A stretch of DNA of 42,710 nt from Clostridia bacterium (GTDB lineage: Bacteria > Bacillota > Clostridia > DSM-8532 > SZUA-474), in contig QKEK01000318.1 in the NCBI GenBank assembly GCA_003251775.1, positions 1 through 42,710 on the forward strand. Reading direction: 5' to 3'. The notes beneath the pieces are model-generated. The model was not told where the DNA came from. It did not search any database and worked only from the letters and a program-made list of their open reading frames with translations. Below are positions 25,822 through 34,719 of this stretch, piece by piece. The position numbers and the translations under genes are program-made. Numbering within the stretch: position 1 is the stretch's first letter; the number at the start of each line of letters is the position of its first letter.

Positions 25822-27213
25822 AAGGTTGAAAAAACAATGGAGAAAATAGTTGCACTTTGTAAGAATAGAGGATTTATTTTTCAAGGCTCTGAAATATATG
25901 ATGGTTTAGCTAACACATGGGACTATGGTCCTTTAGGCGTTGAACTAAAAAATAATGTAAAAAAGGCGTGGTGGGAAAAGTTTATTCAAAAAAACCCATA
26001 TAACGTAGGTGTTGACTGTGCTATACTAATGAATCCTCAAGTTTGGGTTGCTTCAGGGCATGTTGGAGGCTTTTCAGACCCACTGATAGATTGTAAGGAA
26101 TGTAAGACAAGACATAGAGCAGATCAGTTAATAGAGGAGTGGAATAAGCTTAATAGTATAGATATGCAGATAGATGGGATGGATAATTCTCAATTGACAG
26201 ATTATATGAATGAAAAGAAAATACCATGTCCTAATTGCGGGTCGAATAACTTTACTGAAATCAGAAAATTTAATCTTATGTTTAAAACCTTTCAAGGAGT
26301 AACAGAAGATAGTAAAAACGAGATTTTTCTAAGACCAGAAACCGCACAGGGTATTTTTGTGAATTTCAAAAACGTACAGAGAACAACTAGAAAAAAGATA
26401 CCCTTTGGTATAGGACAGATTGGAAAATCCTTTAGAAATGAGATTACACCGGGCAATTTTACCTTCAGAACAAGAGAATTTGAACAGATGGAGCTTGAGT
26501 TTTTCTGTGAACCAGGTACTGATTTAGAGTGGTTCAAGTACTGGAAGGATTTTTGTCATAAGTGGTTATTGGCTCTAAGTATCAACAATGAAAGCCTAAA
26601 ACTTAGAGATCATTCAGCAGAAGAGTTATCTCATTATAGTAATGCAACTACTGATATAGAGTACATGTTTCCATTTGGCTGGGGTGAGCTTTGGGGTATT
26701 GCTGACAGAACTGACTTTGACTTAAAGCAACATATGGAGCATGCTAAAGAGGATATGTCCTACTTTGATCCTGCTAAAAATGAAAAGTATATCCCATACT
26801 GTATTGAACCATCTTTAGGTGCAGACAGGGTAACACTAGCGTTTATATGTGAGGCATATACTGAGGAAGAGGTTGGAGAAGGCGACGTAAGAACAGTACT
26901 AAAATTCCATCCAGCTTTAGCACCAATTAAAATTGCAGTTCTTCCATTATCTAAAAAGCTTGATGAAAAGGCATATGCATTATATGAAAGCCTATGTGCT
27001 AAATATGTTTGCCAGTATGATGAAACAGCAAGCATTGGAAAGAGATACCGTAGACAGGATGAGATTGGAACTCCATACTGCATAACCTATGATTTTGACT
27101 CTGAGAATGACAATTGTGTTACTATAAGAGAAAGAGACTCAATGAAACAAGAAAGAGTTAGTATTAATGATTTAGACAAATATTTTGAAGATAAATTTGA
27201 ATTCACAGTATAG
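25819..27213 (+). CDS. glyS: Glycyl-tRNA synthetase, class II dimeric type
   Basis: The 464-residue enzyme is the homodimeric eukaryote/archaeal-like GlyRS also found in many Clostridia. It shows the N-terminal [37 protein letters not shown], a zinc-type pair CPNCGS, motif 2 [39 protein letters not shown], motif 3 IEPSLGADR, and a C-terminal anticodon-binding domain. It charges tRNA-Gly with glycine. The ATG at 25819 is 13 nt from AAGGA, unusually far but the same geometry as the two related leaders. A terminator follows. Confidence 0.96.
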   Translation: MKVEKTMEKIVALCKNRGFIFQGSEIYDGLANTWDYGPLGVELKNNVKKAWWEKFIQKNPYNVGVDCAILMNPQVWVASGHVGGFSDPLIDCKECKTRHRADQLIEEWNKLNSIDMQIDGMDNSQLTDYMNEKKIPCPNCGSNNFTEIRKFNLMFKTFQGVTEDSKNEIFLRPETAQGIFVNFKNVQRTTRKKIPFGIGQIGKSFRNEITPGNFTFRTREFEQMELEFFCEPGTDLEWFKYWKDFCHKWLLALSINNESLKLRDHSAEELSHYSNATTDIEYMFPFGWGELWGIADRTDFDLKQHMEHAKEDMSYFDPAKNEKYIPYCIEPSLGADRVTLAFICEAYTEEEVGEGDVRTVLKFHPALAPIKIAVLPLSKKLDEKAYALYESLCAKYVCQYDETASIGKRYRRQDEIGTPYCITYDFDSENDNCVTIRERDSMKQERVSINDLDKYFEDKFEFTV

Positions 27214-27268
27214 ATTAAGCATTTATGATATTTGCAATGTAAAAAAAACTAATAAATTCAGTATTTTG

Positions 27269-27308
27269 AGAGGATGTAACGGAGCTTTTTGTTCCTACAT
27301 CCTCTTTT
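27269..27308 (+). terminator. Terminator of glyS
   Basis: AGAGGATGTA (27269-27278) pairs with TACATCCTCT (27296-27305), with an inner GGA/TCC stem and a short T-run. The rest of the 340-nt gap 27214-27553 holds copy 2 of the structured element; I could not identify a convincing sigma-E promoter for spoIIIAA. Confidence 0.8.
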
Positions 27309-27435
27309 CTGTATTTAGCTAATTCTCTGAGAAAAGAAGTGGCTTTTTTTTGATTAGGAAAATAATTTAAAAATCAGTAATAAGTTTGTACAATTTTTAA
27401 TATGTATATGGTGTGAGGAGAAGATTATAATGTAA

Positions 27436-27548
27436 GCGTTTAACGAAATTTAAATATGATAGAAATTCTAATGAAATTTATTAAATCGCCAAGACAAAAT
27501 GTCTTGAAGGCCGCTTACGGTGGTTATTTGTCCACAGGCATGGGGGAG
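27436..27548 (+). ncRNA. Structured three-stem leader element, copy 2 (before spoIIIAA)
   Basis: P1 pairs GCG/CGC (27436-27438 with 27487-27489) and AAATTT/AAATTT inside. P2 is a perfect CAAGAC/GTCTTG around AAAAT (27490-27506). A 12-nt linker ends CTTAC. P3 is GTGG/CCAC (27520-27535). The tail CATGGGGGAG is the ribosome binding site of spoIIIAA, six nt from its ATG. This is the cleanest copy, and its spacing matches copy 3 almost base for base. Confidence 0.75.
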
Positions 27549-27553
27549 TTAAT

Positions 27554-28537
27554 ATGAATTATGAATGCTTTAATAAGGAAATACTTTGCTATTTACCAGA
27601 TAGGGTGATTGAGCCTATTAGAATGATTGACTACAGTATTTTAAATAACATAGAAGAAATAAGGCTTAGAGTAAACAGGCCTCCTATGGTCAATATATCT
27701 GGTAAAGATTTCATACTAACTCAAAAAGGATTATGCTTACCACATGATTATGAGAATTATATAGTAGATAACATTATAATCATTTCCTCAAGTGATATGA
27801 GAAGATGCTTTGACAAAGTAAGCAAAAGCTCAGCCTTTGTATTCGCTGAGGATATAAATAAGGGATTTATTACCTTAGAGGGTGGACATAGAGTTGGCAT
27901 AAGCGGTAAGGTAGTAACTAATAACGGCATTGTTAAGCAACTAAAAGAAATTTCTGGACTTAACTTCAGAATTGCCCGAGAAATAATTGGATGCTCTGAG
28001 AATTGTATTAATGAAATAATAAGAAATTCTATAGATATATACAATACACTTATTGTATCACCACCTCAGTGTGGGAAGACAACGTTGCTAAGAGACATTA
28101 CTAGGGTTATAAGCTCTGGGTACAAAAAGATTGAGTTTGAAGGGGTAAAGGTAGGTTTAATAGATGAAAGAGGTGAAATAGCAGCATGTATTAATGGAGT
28201 TCCACAGAATAATATCGGCTTAAGGACTGACGTTTTAGATTGCTGTCCTAAAGCAATTGGAATGCTTATGCTATTAAGAAGTATGTCACCAAGAGTTATT
28301 ATAACAGATGAATTAGGGGACAAGCATGATATAGATGCAATATTGCAGATTCATAATGCGGGTGTGAGAATTATTGCTACGGTTCATGGTTATGATTTGG
28401 AGGAACTTAAGACAAAGCCTTATATAAAGGATATTATTGCAAGCAACGTCTTTGAAAGAGTTTTAATACTAGATACAGGCTTTAAAAGGGGAGTATTAAA
28501 GAGTGTTATAAAAACCATGGAAGAGTTAATAGGTTAG
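27554..28537 (+). CDS. spoIIIAA: SpoIIIAA, stage III sporulation ATPase
   Basis: The 327-residue protein is the secretion-type ATPase of the SpoIIIA-SpoIIQ feeding-tube apparatus between mother cell and forespore. The Walker A motif is SPPQCGKTTLL (about residue 170), with a Walker B region at VIITDELG and a conserved IDERGEI before it. Length is normal. It is cytosolic in the mother cell. The start is set by GGGGGAG six nt upstream, within the structured element. Its TAG stop shares its G with the first base of copy 3 of that element, so the normally tight AA-AB junction is separated by 140 nt. Confidence 0.95.
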   Translation: MNYECFNKEILCYLPDRVIEPIRMIDYSILNNIEEIRLRVNRPPMVNISGKDFILTQKGLCLPHDYENYIVDNIIIISSSDMRRCFDKVSKSSAFVFAEDINKGFITLEGGHRVGISGKVVTNNGIVKQLKEISGLNFRIAREIIGCSENCINEIIRNSIDIYNTLIVSPPQCGKTTLLRDITRVISSGYKKIEFEGVKVGLIDERGEIAACINGVPQNNIGLRTDVLDCCPKAIGMLMLLRSMSPRVIITDELGDKHDIDAILQIHNAGVRIIATVHGYDLEELKTKPYIKDIIASNVFERVLILDTGFKRGVLKSVIKTMEELIG

Positions 28538-28649
28538 CGTTTTTAAAACTTCCGATTTAATAAAAAATCATTTAAGTTTTAATAATCGCCAAGACAAAAT
28601 ATCTTGAAAACAGCTTACAGTGGTCATATGTACCACAGGTATGAGTGAG
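28537..28649 (+). ncRNA. Structured three-stem element, copy 3 (between spoIIIAA and spoIIIAB)
   Basis: P1 pairs GCG/CGC (28537-28539 with 28587-28589) and inside it TTAAAACTT (28543-28551) with AAGTTTTAA. P2 is CAAGA/TCTTG (28590-28606). P3 is GTGG/CCAC (28620-28636). The tail is GGTATGAGTGAG. Spacing matches copy 2. Here the tail is followed by a separate ribosome binding site (GGGAG) for spoIIIAB. The first 23 nt recur in inverted orientation after the chemoreceptor at 39963. Confidence 0.72.
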
Positions 28650-28677
28650 TAATACAGCAAAAAGGGAGAGCTTGTAA

Positions 28678-29196
28678 ATGATACTTAAAATTTTAGGAAG
28701 CGTACTGGTTATTATTGCTTCCAGTGCAGTGGGATATTATATTTCCTTTACAAAGAGAAAAAGAGTAGCTGATATTGAGGATTTTATTAGTGCCTTTATT
28801 TTTTTTAGAAATGAAGTGGAATACTCCTCTCAGATTCTTTCTAAGGTATTTAAGCAAACATCTAAAGTAATTTCTAAAAGGGTAGCTATATTTTTTAATG
28901 AGACAGGAGTCTTAATAGAAGAAAACAAAATCTCCGCGAGTGATACATGGAAAATGATTGTTAAAAAAAATCATGAACGACTTTATTTAGATAATACTGA
29001 TATAGATATTCTATATGAATTTGGTGAAAAACTTGGAGTTTCTTATATTGAAGGACATTTAAGTAATATTACATTAATCATTGAAAAACTGAAAATTCAA
29101 CTTGAAAGAGCAAAAGCTGAATATAATAGAAATGGAAAGATGTTTAGAATCTTAGGAATAATAAGTGGAATTACTTTGGTCATAGTTTTAGTGTAA
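28678..29196 (+). CDS. spoIIIAB: SpoIIIAB, stage III sporulation protein
   Basis: This 172-residue protein has an N-terminal membrane segment (residues 2-21) and a C-terminal one (about 156-172) around a cytosolic helical domain beginning SFTKRKRVADIEDFISAFIFFRNEVEYSS. It is the SpoIIIAB type, related to GspF-like platform proteins. It is needed for the forespore channel. AAAAAGGGAG precedes the ATG by nine nt. Confidence 0.9.
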   Translation: MILKILGSVLVIIASSAVGYYISFTKRKRVADIEDFISAFIFFRNEVEYSSQILSKVFKQTSKVISKRVAIFFNETGVLIEENKISASDTWKMIVKKNHERLYLDNTDIDILYEFGEKLGVSYIEGHLSNITLIIEKLKIQLERAKAEYNRNGKMFRILGIISGITLVIVLV

Positions 29197-29262
29197 GTGT
29201 AGTATTCTTTTAATCTTATATGAACCTTGTTATTTGCACAATAAAAATGTGAGGTGTAGGCT

Positions 29263-29457
29263 ATGGAGATTGATTTAATATTTAGAATAGCGGCGATAGG
29301 TATTTTAGTCTCTGTACTAAATGCAGTTTTAAAAAAGTCAGATAGGGAAGAGCAGGCAATGATGACTACTCTTGCAGGACTTATTGTAGTTTTAATGATG
29401 GTAGTAAAGGAAATTGCAAAGCTATTTGATGCAGTTAAAACCATGTTTAATTTTTAA
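29263..29457 (+). CDS. spoIIIAC: SpoIIIAC, small membrane subunit
   Basis: The 64-residue protein has two membrane helices (about residues 3-20 and 33-52) joined by KKSDREEQA, the standard SpoIIIAC form. It is a component of the SpoIIIA channel complex. GAGGTG lies seven nt before the ATG. Confidence 0.92.
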   Translation: MEIDLIFRIAAIGILVSVLNAVLKKSDREEQAMMTTLAGLIVVLMMVVKEIAKLFDAVKTMFNF

Positions 29458-29474
29458 TGTAAGGACTATGTGAT

Positions 29475-29861
29475 ATGGATATAGTAAAAATAGCGATAAT
29501 AGGAATTATAGCTGTAATATTGATACTTACTATTAAAAAGGACAGGCCAGAATTTGGAATAATAATAAGTATTGTTGCAGGAATTATAATAATTACATTC
29601 ATTCTTGGAAAGCTTGCAGCTGTAATCAAACTATTAGAAATGTATTCAAATAAAGCAGGTATAAGTAATCAGTATTTAATAATATTGTTGAAGATTACAG
29701 GAATAGCTTATATTTCTGAATTTGCGGCTCAAATATGTAGAGATGCGGGAGAAAGTAGTATTGGCAGTAAGGTAGAAATAGCTTCTAAAATAATAATTGT
29801 AGTGGTTGGTATACCCATAATAACAGCAGTACTCGACTTAATTATCAGCTTAATAAAATGA
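29475..29861 (+). CDS. spoIIIAD: SpoIIIAD, membrane subunit
   Basis: The 128-residue protein has four hydrophobic helices and resembles SpoIIIAC in its first half (VKIAIIGIIAVILILTIKKDRPEFG). The motif ITGIAYISEFAAQICRDAGESSI is typical of SpoIIIAD. It follows spoIIIAC by 17 nt, with AAGGAC as ribosome binding site. Confidence 0.92.
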   Translation: MDIVKIAIIGIIAVILILTIKKDRPEFGIIISIVAGIIIITFILGKLAAVIKLLEMYSNKAGISNQYLIILLKITGIAYISEFAAQICRDAGESSIGSKVEIASKIIIVVVGIPIITAVLDLIISLIK

Positions 29862-30036
29862 TAAAAAACAGAAATAGTATAGAACATGTAGTGTTTCATA
29901 ATAATATCTAAACATAATGACATTATGTAATTACAACATTACATCTGTTTATGGAACTAGATGTGTCACAAAGCACATGTATGAATATAAGTATGTCAAT
30001 TTCTATGTAAAAAAAGTAAAGAAGGTGGTTTTGAGC

Positions 30037-31236
30037 TTGAATATACGTATAAGAAAAGGATACATGTGTATTATAATGATTATTATTGCTGCTTGGTTTT
30101 TTTTCTTTACTCAAACACAAGTTTATGCTTCTTCGGGTAGTAATAATGAGGACGAGTATAGCTCTGCTTTTTTTCAAGATGAGATTAATAAGCTTGAGAA
30201 TACAATGAATAAATTTGCTTCTGAGGATGCACAAAAAATATTCCCTGAGCTTAATCTTAGGGAAATAATAGAGAATAAAACGAATGCTAATCCAAAAAAT
30301 TCACTAATGACAATTATAAATAATATAGTTCAATACGTAATAGGAGAGGTTTATCTTAATATACAATTACTAATTAAGATAATTACTATTGCTGTATTAT
30401 GTGCACTGCTAAAAAACATTCAGTTAGATAATGAGAATAAAGGTAATTCTGAGCTAGCCTTTTTTGTATGCTATATCGCTCTTGTATTAATTCTAGTTAT
30501 TAGTATTAAATCACTTTTTACAGATATTATAGCTACAGTTAGTAACATGACAGGCTTTATGTATGCCATAATACCTATACTAATAGCAATACTGTTGTCA
30601 GGAGGTAATGTTGTAACTACAGGTATTTTTCAGCCAATAATGATTATATTAATAGAAATTATTGGAACTTTATTTAAGACAGTAATAGTGCCCATGGTAT
30701 TATTTTCAACAATACTATTTATTATCAATAATATATCAGAAAAGGTACAAATCTCAGGTTTAGCAAAGCTTATTAAGCAATTAGCAGTATGGATGACGGG
30801 AATACTCTTGACGGTCTTTGCAACAGTAGTAATGGCACAGGGGTTTGTAGGTGGGGTATCAGATGGAGTTGCACTAAAAACTACTAAGTTTGCATTAAAA
30901 ACATTTATTCCTGTGGCTGGGGGATATTTATCAGACGCTACCGAGGCGGTTATGGGCTCCATGCTTATTATAAGAAACTCTATTGGAATTGCGTTAATGG
31001 TTGGCATTGTCAGTGTTTGCTTAATACCAATATTGAAGTTACTGGCTATTATTTTATTGTATAAAATAGCAGGTGCTTTGATTGAACCAATCTCAGATAA
31101 AAGGATTATAAAATGTATTGAAAGTGTGTCTGACTCTCTAAGTACAATGCTTGGAATATTGGCAGGCGTTACCTTCATGTTCTTATTATCAGTAGTAATA
31201 GTAATTGGGGTGATTAATACTTCATGGAGTATATAA
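30037..31236 (+). CDS. spoIIIAE: SpoIIIAE, polytopic membrane protein
   Basis: This 399-residue protein has a signal-type N-terminus (IRIRKGYMCIIMIIIAAWFFFF up to VYASS), an extracytoplasmic segment, and a polytopic C-terminal half with about seven helices. Family motifs include TGFMYAIIPILIAILLSGG and KTFIPVAGGYLSDATEAVMGS. The ORF track begins at 29917, but those residues look like leader DNA. GAAGGTGG at 30021-30028 points to TTG at 30037 (eight-nt gap), with TTG 30031 as a less likely choice. It overlaps spoIIIAF by 13 nt. Confidence 0.9.
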   Translation: MNIRIRKGYMCIIMIIIAAWFFFFTQTQVYASSGSNNEDEYSSAFFQDEINKLENTMNKFASEDAQKIFPELNLREIIENKTNANPKNSLMTIINNIVQYVIGEVYLNIQLLIKIITIAVLCALLKNIQLDNENKGNSELAFFVCYIALVLILVISIKSLFTDIIATVSNMTGFMYAIIPILIAILLSGGNVVTTGIFQPIMIILIEIIGTLFKTVIVPMVLFSTILFIINNISEKVQISGLAKLIKQLAVWMTGILLTVFATVVMAQGFVGGVSDGVALKTTKFALKTFIPVAGGYLSDATEAVMGSMLIIRNSIGIALMVGIVSVCLIPILKLLAIILLYKIAGALIEPISDKRIIKCIESVSDSLSTMLGILAGVTFMFLLSVVIVIGVINTSWSI

Positions 31237-31892
31237 AGAATTGGATAACAACAATAGTAGTTGTATCAATAATAATAATTATTATAGAAATGATTATTCC
31301 ATCAGGAAAGAGTAAGAATTATATAAAAACAATATCGGGTATGGTAATAATAATTGTAATTATTACACCAATATCTCAGATTATTAGTGGTAGGATTGAT
31401 TTTACAGAAAGCCTCTTTAAGAATCAGACATATATAAATAAGCTGGAAATAAAGAAGAATCACGAATTTTTTGAGAGTAAAAGAAATACTATGATTATAA
31501 ATGAATATCGCAATAGAATAATTGAGCATATAAAGTATACTACTTTAAAAAGCAATTTTGTAAAAGCTGTTGAAGCAGATATTATCTTAAATGAGGATAT
31601 TAATTCAAATGATTTTGGAGCGTTAAGAAGAATTTATGTATACATAGCTGTTGAGAGCGAAGGGAGTGAGAAAAGTAGTATTGTTTCTTCAGCTATCAGC
31701 CAGATTAAAAAGGTGACAATTGAAAGTGTTGAGGTAATAACCACACAAAACAATAAGAAATCAGAATTTGTTAGGGAGAGCTCAGACTCCCAACAAATAC
31801 TAAACGAAAAACAACAAAGTGAAGTATTGAAGAGGCTGAGTGAAGTATTCTCAGTTGAAGAAAATAATATAATAATTGGGATTATGGAATAA
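31224..31892 (+). CDS. spoIIIAF: SpoIIIAF
   Basis: The 222-residue protein has two N-terminal membrane helices (about residues 7-25 and 33-52) with the conserved SGKSKNYIKTISGMVII between them, then a soluble ring-building domain. It starts within the end of spoIIIAE, after GGGGTG, which implies coupled translation. A basic, polar stretch around residues 170-200 looks low in complexity. Confidence 0.92.
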   Translation: MEYIKNWITTIVVVSIIIIIIEMIIPSGKSKNYIKTISGMVIIIVIITPISQIISGRIDFTESLFKNQTYINKLEIKKNHEFFESKRNTMIINEYRNRIIEHIKYTTLKSNFVKAVEADIILNEDINSNDFGALRRIYVYIAVESEGSEKSSIVSSAISQIKKVTIESVEVITTQNNKKSEFVRESSDSQQILNEKQQSEVLKRLSEVFSVEENNIIIGIME

Positions 31893-31908
31893 AGGGGGTA
31901 ACGAGGCG

Positions 31909-32529
31909 ATGCTTACAAAAAAATTTAAGCAGATAATTCAAGATTTGTTTGAGAAAAAGGGAAGAAAAAAAATTATTGAAAATTGTGTCATAATCAGTAT
32001 TATAGGTATAATAATTATTCTAATAGGGAGTTATTTTACTAAGGAGTCAAGTGATAAGTATCAGAATACAAGAACAGAGCTAGTAAAGGAGGCAAATAAT
32101 AGTATAGAGCAAATTTCAATTAATGATATTGAGGTTTATAATGCTCGTTTAGAAATAAAAATGGAAAATATTTTAGGACAGATTTCAGGTGCTGGAGAAG
32201 TAAAGGTAATGATTACATATATTTCAGGCAAGGAGAAGGTTCATTTATTTAATAAAGAGGGTAGTGAAACAATTACATCAGAGCAAGATGCTGAAGGAGG
32301 AACAAGAGATATAAACGAAAAATCATACAAGGATAACCTAGCTATAGAAGAGAATGGTTCGGGAGAAGCATTGATAATAAAGGAATATGAGCCTTTGGTA
32401 AAAGGGGTGGTGGTGGTTGCAGATGGTGCTGATAGGGCTACGGTACGGGAGCAGTTGAGTAATGCAGTTAGTGTATTATTAGATGTTCCAGAGCATAAGG
32501 TCAAGATATTTAGCAGAAACATAAATTGA
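31909..32529 (+). CDS. spoIIIAG: SpoIIIAG, ring-forming protein
   Basis: This 206-residue protein has one membrane helix (about residues 24-43) and an extracytoplasmic domain with LEIKMENILGQISGAGEVKVMITY and EPLVKGVVVVADGAD, typical of SpoIIIAG, which forms a large ring in the intermembrane space. The ORF track starts at a TTG inside spoIIIAF; the ATG at 31909, after AAAGGGGG and GAGG, gives the normal start. Confidence 0.92.
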   Translation: MLTKKFKQIIQDLFEKKGRKKIIENCVIISIIGIIIILIGSYFTKESSDKYQNTRTELVKEANNSIEQISINDIEVYNARLEIKMENILGQISGAGEVKVMITYISGKEKVHLFNKEGSETITSEQDAEGGTRDINEKSYKDNLAIEENGSGEALIIKEYEPLVKGVVVVADGADRATVREQLSNAVSVLLDVPEHKVKIFSRNIN

Positions 32530-32560
32530 TTTTTTGAAATATTATAGGAGGTAGAGTTTT

Positions 32561-33304
32561 ATGAAAAAGAGACAAATAGCAGTTTTGGTTTTGGTAGTAA
32601 TTATTATAGTAGCGGGTTATCTACAATATAATTACGATAAGAAGGGTTATAGTAGCTTACAAACGAATACGGATACACAAAATAATAATGAAAAAATAGG
32701 TGAAGCAATTTATGTTGACAATAGTAATGTAACCTCAAAGGGTATATTTGACTTCTTTAAGAAAAAAAATGATGAACAAAATATAGAGCCAGTACAGGAA
32801 ACAGACAAAGAAAACAAAGAAAATAAAGAGAATAATGAAAATAACAATAATACTAATAGTAATGAACCTACACAAGATAACACGAGTTCATTAAATGCAG
32901 ATAATAATTTGCTAATAGAAGATGAAACAAAAGAGGTTTTTGCAGGACAAAATGAGTACTTTGCTCAGGCAAGACTTGAAAAAAGCAGAACGCGTGGTCA
33001 AGAAGAGGAAATACTAAGAAATATTACGAAGGACGATAGTGCTGCAAAGGATATAAAGAATAAGGCTTATGAAAAGCTGATGAACGTAGTTAACAATAAT
33101 GAAATAGAAATGAAGATTGAATCACTTATTAAGCAAAGAGGGTTTGATGATGCAATTGCCTATTTAAGTCAGGATGGCAGTGTAGATGTTGTAATTAACT
33201 CTACTAGTCTTACAAGCTCACAGACAGCACAAATCTGTGATATTGTTCAAAGACATGCAGGAATTAGTATAGAAAACATACATATAAAAAACGTGTCAGA
33301 GTAG
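32561..33304 (+). CDS. spoIIIAH: SpoIIIAH, ring-forming partner of SpoIIQ
   Basis: The 247-residue protein has one N-terminal membrane helix (about residues 5-22), a long linker very rich in Asn, Glu and Lys (about residues 85-120), and a C-terminal ring-building (YscJ-like) domain starting near FAQARLEKSRTRGQEEEIL. It binds SpoIIQ or its clostridial counterpart across the engulfment septum. The linker is coded by AAT/AAC/GAA-rich repeats that suggest slippage. AGGAGGT precedes the ATG by eight nt; a terminator follows the stop. Confidence 0.93.
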   Translation: MKKRQIAVLVLVVIIIVAGYLQYNYDKKGYSSLQTNTDTQNNNEKIGEAIYVDNSNVTSKGIFDFFKKKNDEQNIEPVQETDKENKENKENNENNNNTNSNEPTQDNTSSLNADNNLLIEDETKEVFAGQNEYFAQARLEKSRTRGQEEEILRNITKDDSAAKDIKNKAYEKLMNVVNNNEIEMKIESLIKQRGFDDAIAYLSQDGSVDVVINSTSLTSSQTAQICDIVQRHAGISIENIHIKNVSE

Positions 33305-33319
33305 TGCTATTATATATAA

Positions 33320-33362
33320 AAGAGAGTGTAACACGATTAAAATCAGTTGCACTCTCTTATTT
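33320..33362 (+). terminator. Terminator of the spoIIIA operon
   Basis: AAGAGAGTGTAAC (33320-33332) pairs with GTTGCACTCTCTT (33346-33358), 13 bp with one wobble. It lies 15 nt after the spoIIIAH stop. The T-tail is short. Confidence 0.78.
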
Positions 33363-33441
33363 GTGAAAATAGGCATTTTGTCAAATAGAAAATTGGACAT
33401 AATATAACAATATAATATAATAAAATAAATATAAAACTATA

Positions 33442-33470
33442 TTGACAGTATACGACATTTAATGTAATAT
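33442..33470 (+). promoter_or_regulatory. Promoter before the broken secreted-protein gene
   Basis: TTGACA (33442-33447), 17 nt and TAATAT (33465-33470) form a likely promoter, about 140 nt before the first short ORF. The gap 33305-33610 otherwise holds only the terminator above and AT-rich DNA. Confidence 0.6.
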
Positions 33471-33610
33471 ATTAGATACCATAGTTGAACCTTGATAATT
33501 AAATTGCAAATATAGTTAATATTTATAATTTTTCGTTTAGCAAATAGCTTAATACTGTACAAAGCCTTTAATAGATTATAAATGAAAATGTAAAGAAAGG
33601 AAAATGTATA

Positions 33611-33652
33611 ATGCTTTTTCATGTTGTTCATTATACAATGGATATATTATGA
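33611..33652 (+). CDS. Possible 13-codon upstream ORF coupled to the signal-peptide ORF
   Basis: AAAGAAAGG precedes an ATG that opens MLFHVVHYTMDIL and stops at TGA overlapping the next ATG (ATGA). This geometry is typical of translational coupling. It could be a leader peptide or a chance reading frame. It is too short to judge by composition. Confidence 0.3.
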   Translation: MLFHVVHYTMDIL

Positions 33653-34499
33653 ATAAAGTTAAAAATATTTTGATAATTATTGTTTTAGTTTTTGCTAGAA
33701 GCTTAAATGCTTCACTTTCATTTGCAGAGAAATAAAGCAAGGCATCAGACAACTATTTTGTTCAGATGGGAATAGAGGAATCTATAATTAAAAAGATATC
33801 TGCAGATGATATAAATTATTTAATAGACATAGTTAAAGCAAACAATCTAAGTCAACAACAGACCAATAATCTTTTGACATCTTGGTCGACAAGAAAGATA
33901 ATTGAAACTAATTCTTACGAAATACTTAGCAAAGAAGAGAAGAAAATCGCAGACAGCCAAATTGAAGCTATTAAGAATAAATTAATAAAAGAATCAAGTA
34001 AACTGTCAAATGATTCTACTGATGGGGTTGGAATTTGCTCTGCATCAACATACTCAGATTTGATTGCTCCTAGTGATGGTACTGGAGTTCATTGGCAAGT
34101 TGTTTCAGAATTAGGGTATAATAGGGCTAGTGGCAATATTGATTTACCAACGGTTTATATTAATCCGAATGTATTTCCAGCTGAAGTCCTATATGTGCAT
34201 TGATTAAACAGACTAAAAGCACTGTTCTTAACAGTAGTTCAACTAACGTTAGGATATACAAAGAGACTACTTTTGCATTCGAAAAGAACTTAAATAGACT
34301 CCCTAATAGTGGGTCGTATATGAGAAACGCAATTTGGAGTAATGTGTATCTATATAAACCAAGTGGAACATATGGTCTATGGAGTCCAATAGATACATAT
34401 AGAGCAAATATAAAAGGACGAACGCAAGGTTTTTGCGATTCAGTAACAGTAAATTCATATACCCCTTGGTATCAAGATAATGTTAGCATTCATTATTAA
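33649..34499 (+). pseudogene. Broken secreted-protein gene (in-frame stop plus frameshift)
   Basis: From ATG 33649 the frame gives a signal-peptide-like MNKVKNILIIIVLVFARS...ASLSFA and then meets TAA at 33733-33735. The same frame continues through SKASDNYFVQ into the tracked ORF at 33766, which runs to TGA at 34201. The 99-residue ORF from 34200 continues in another frame that opens at 34185, so one frameshift lies in the 18-nt overlap. Joined, the parts make a secreted protein of about 280 residues with a helical N-terminal half and an aromatic, beta-rich C-terminal half (GTYGLWSPIDTYRAN). I do not recognise the family. Decay is the simplest reading; sequencing error or recoding are alternatives. 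Confidence 0.65.
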
Positions 34500-34719
34500 C
34501 AATCATATTAATAAAAGTTAATTATAATGCATAAAAAACCTGTGGAAAATACACTATACTTAAAGCAATATTATTTAGTAAAAATTTTTATATATGTAGG
34601 AATTATCTTTAGTAATTTATAGTTGTTTTTATTAAACATATGGCAATAACTGCTGGAATGATGCATTATTAAACGTCTAATCTTGAAAGTAATTAATATT
34701 AAATAAGGAGCATTGAATA

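Noticed and set aside
27436-28649. Known riboswitch class (c-di-GMP, purine, preQ1, TPP, glycine, guanidine types) for the three-stem element
   Set aside because: None of the conserved core sequences I know for these classes is present in any of the three copies; a formal Rfam search is still needed.
30630-31178. 182-aa antisense ORF inside spoIIIAE
   Set aside because: It lies opposite a strongly hydrophobic conserved gene, has no recognisable motif, and is the kind of long antisense ORF expected from skewed codon use.
33437-33631. 64-aa minus-strand ORF in the AT-rich gap after spoIIIAH
   Set aside because: It is Ile/Lys/Tyr-rich translation of AT-rich DNA, overlaps a good plus-strand promoter, and lacks a ribosome binding site.
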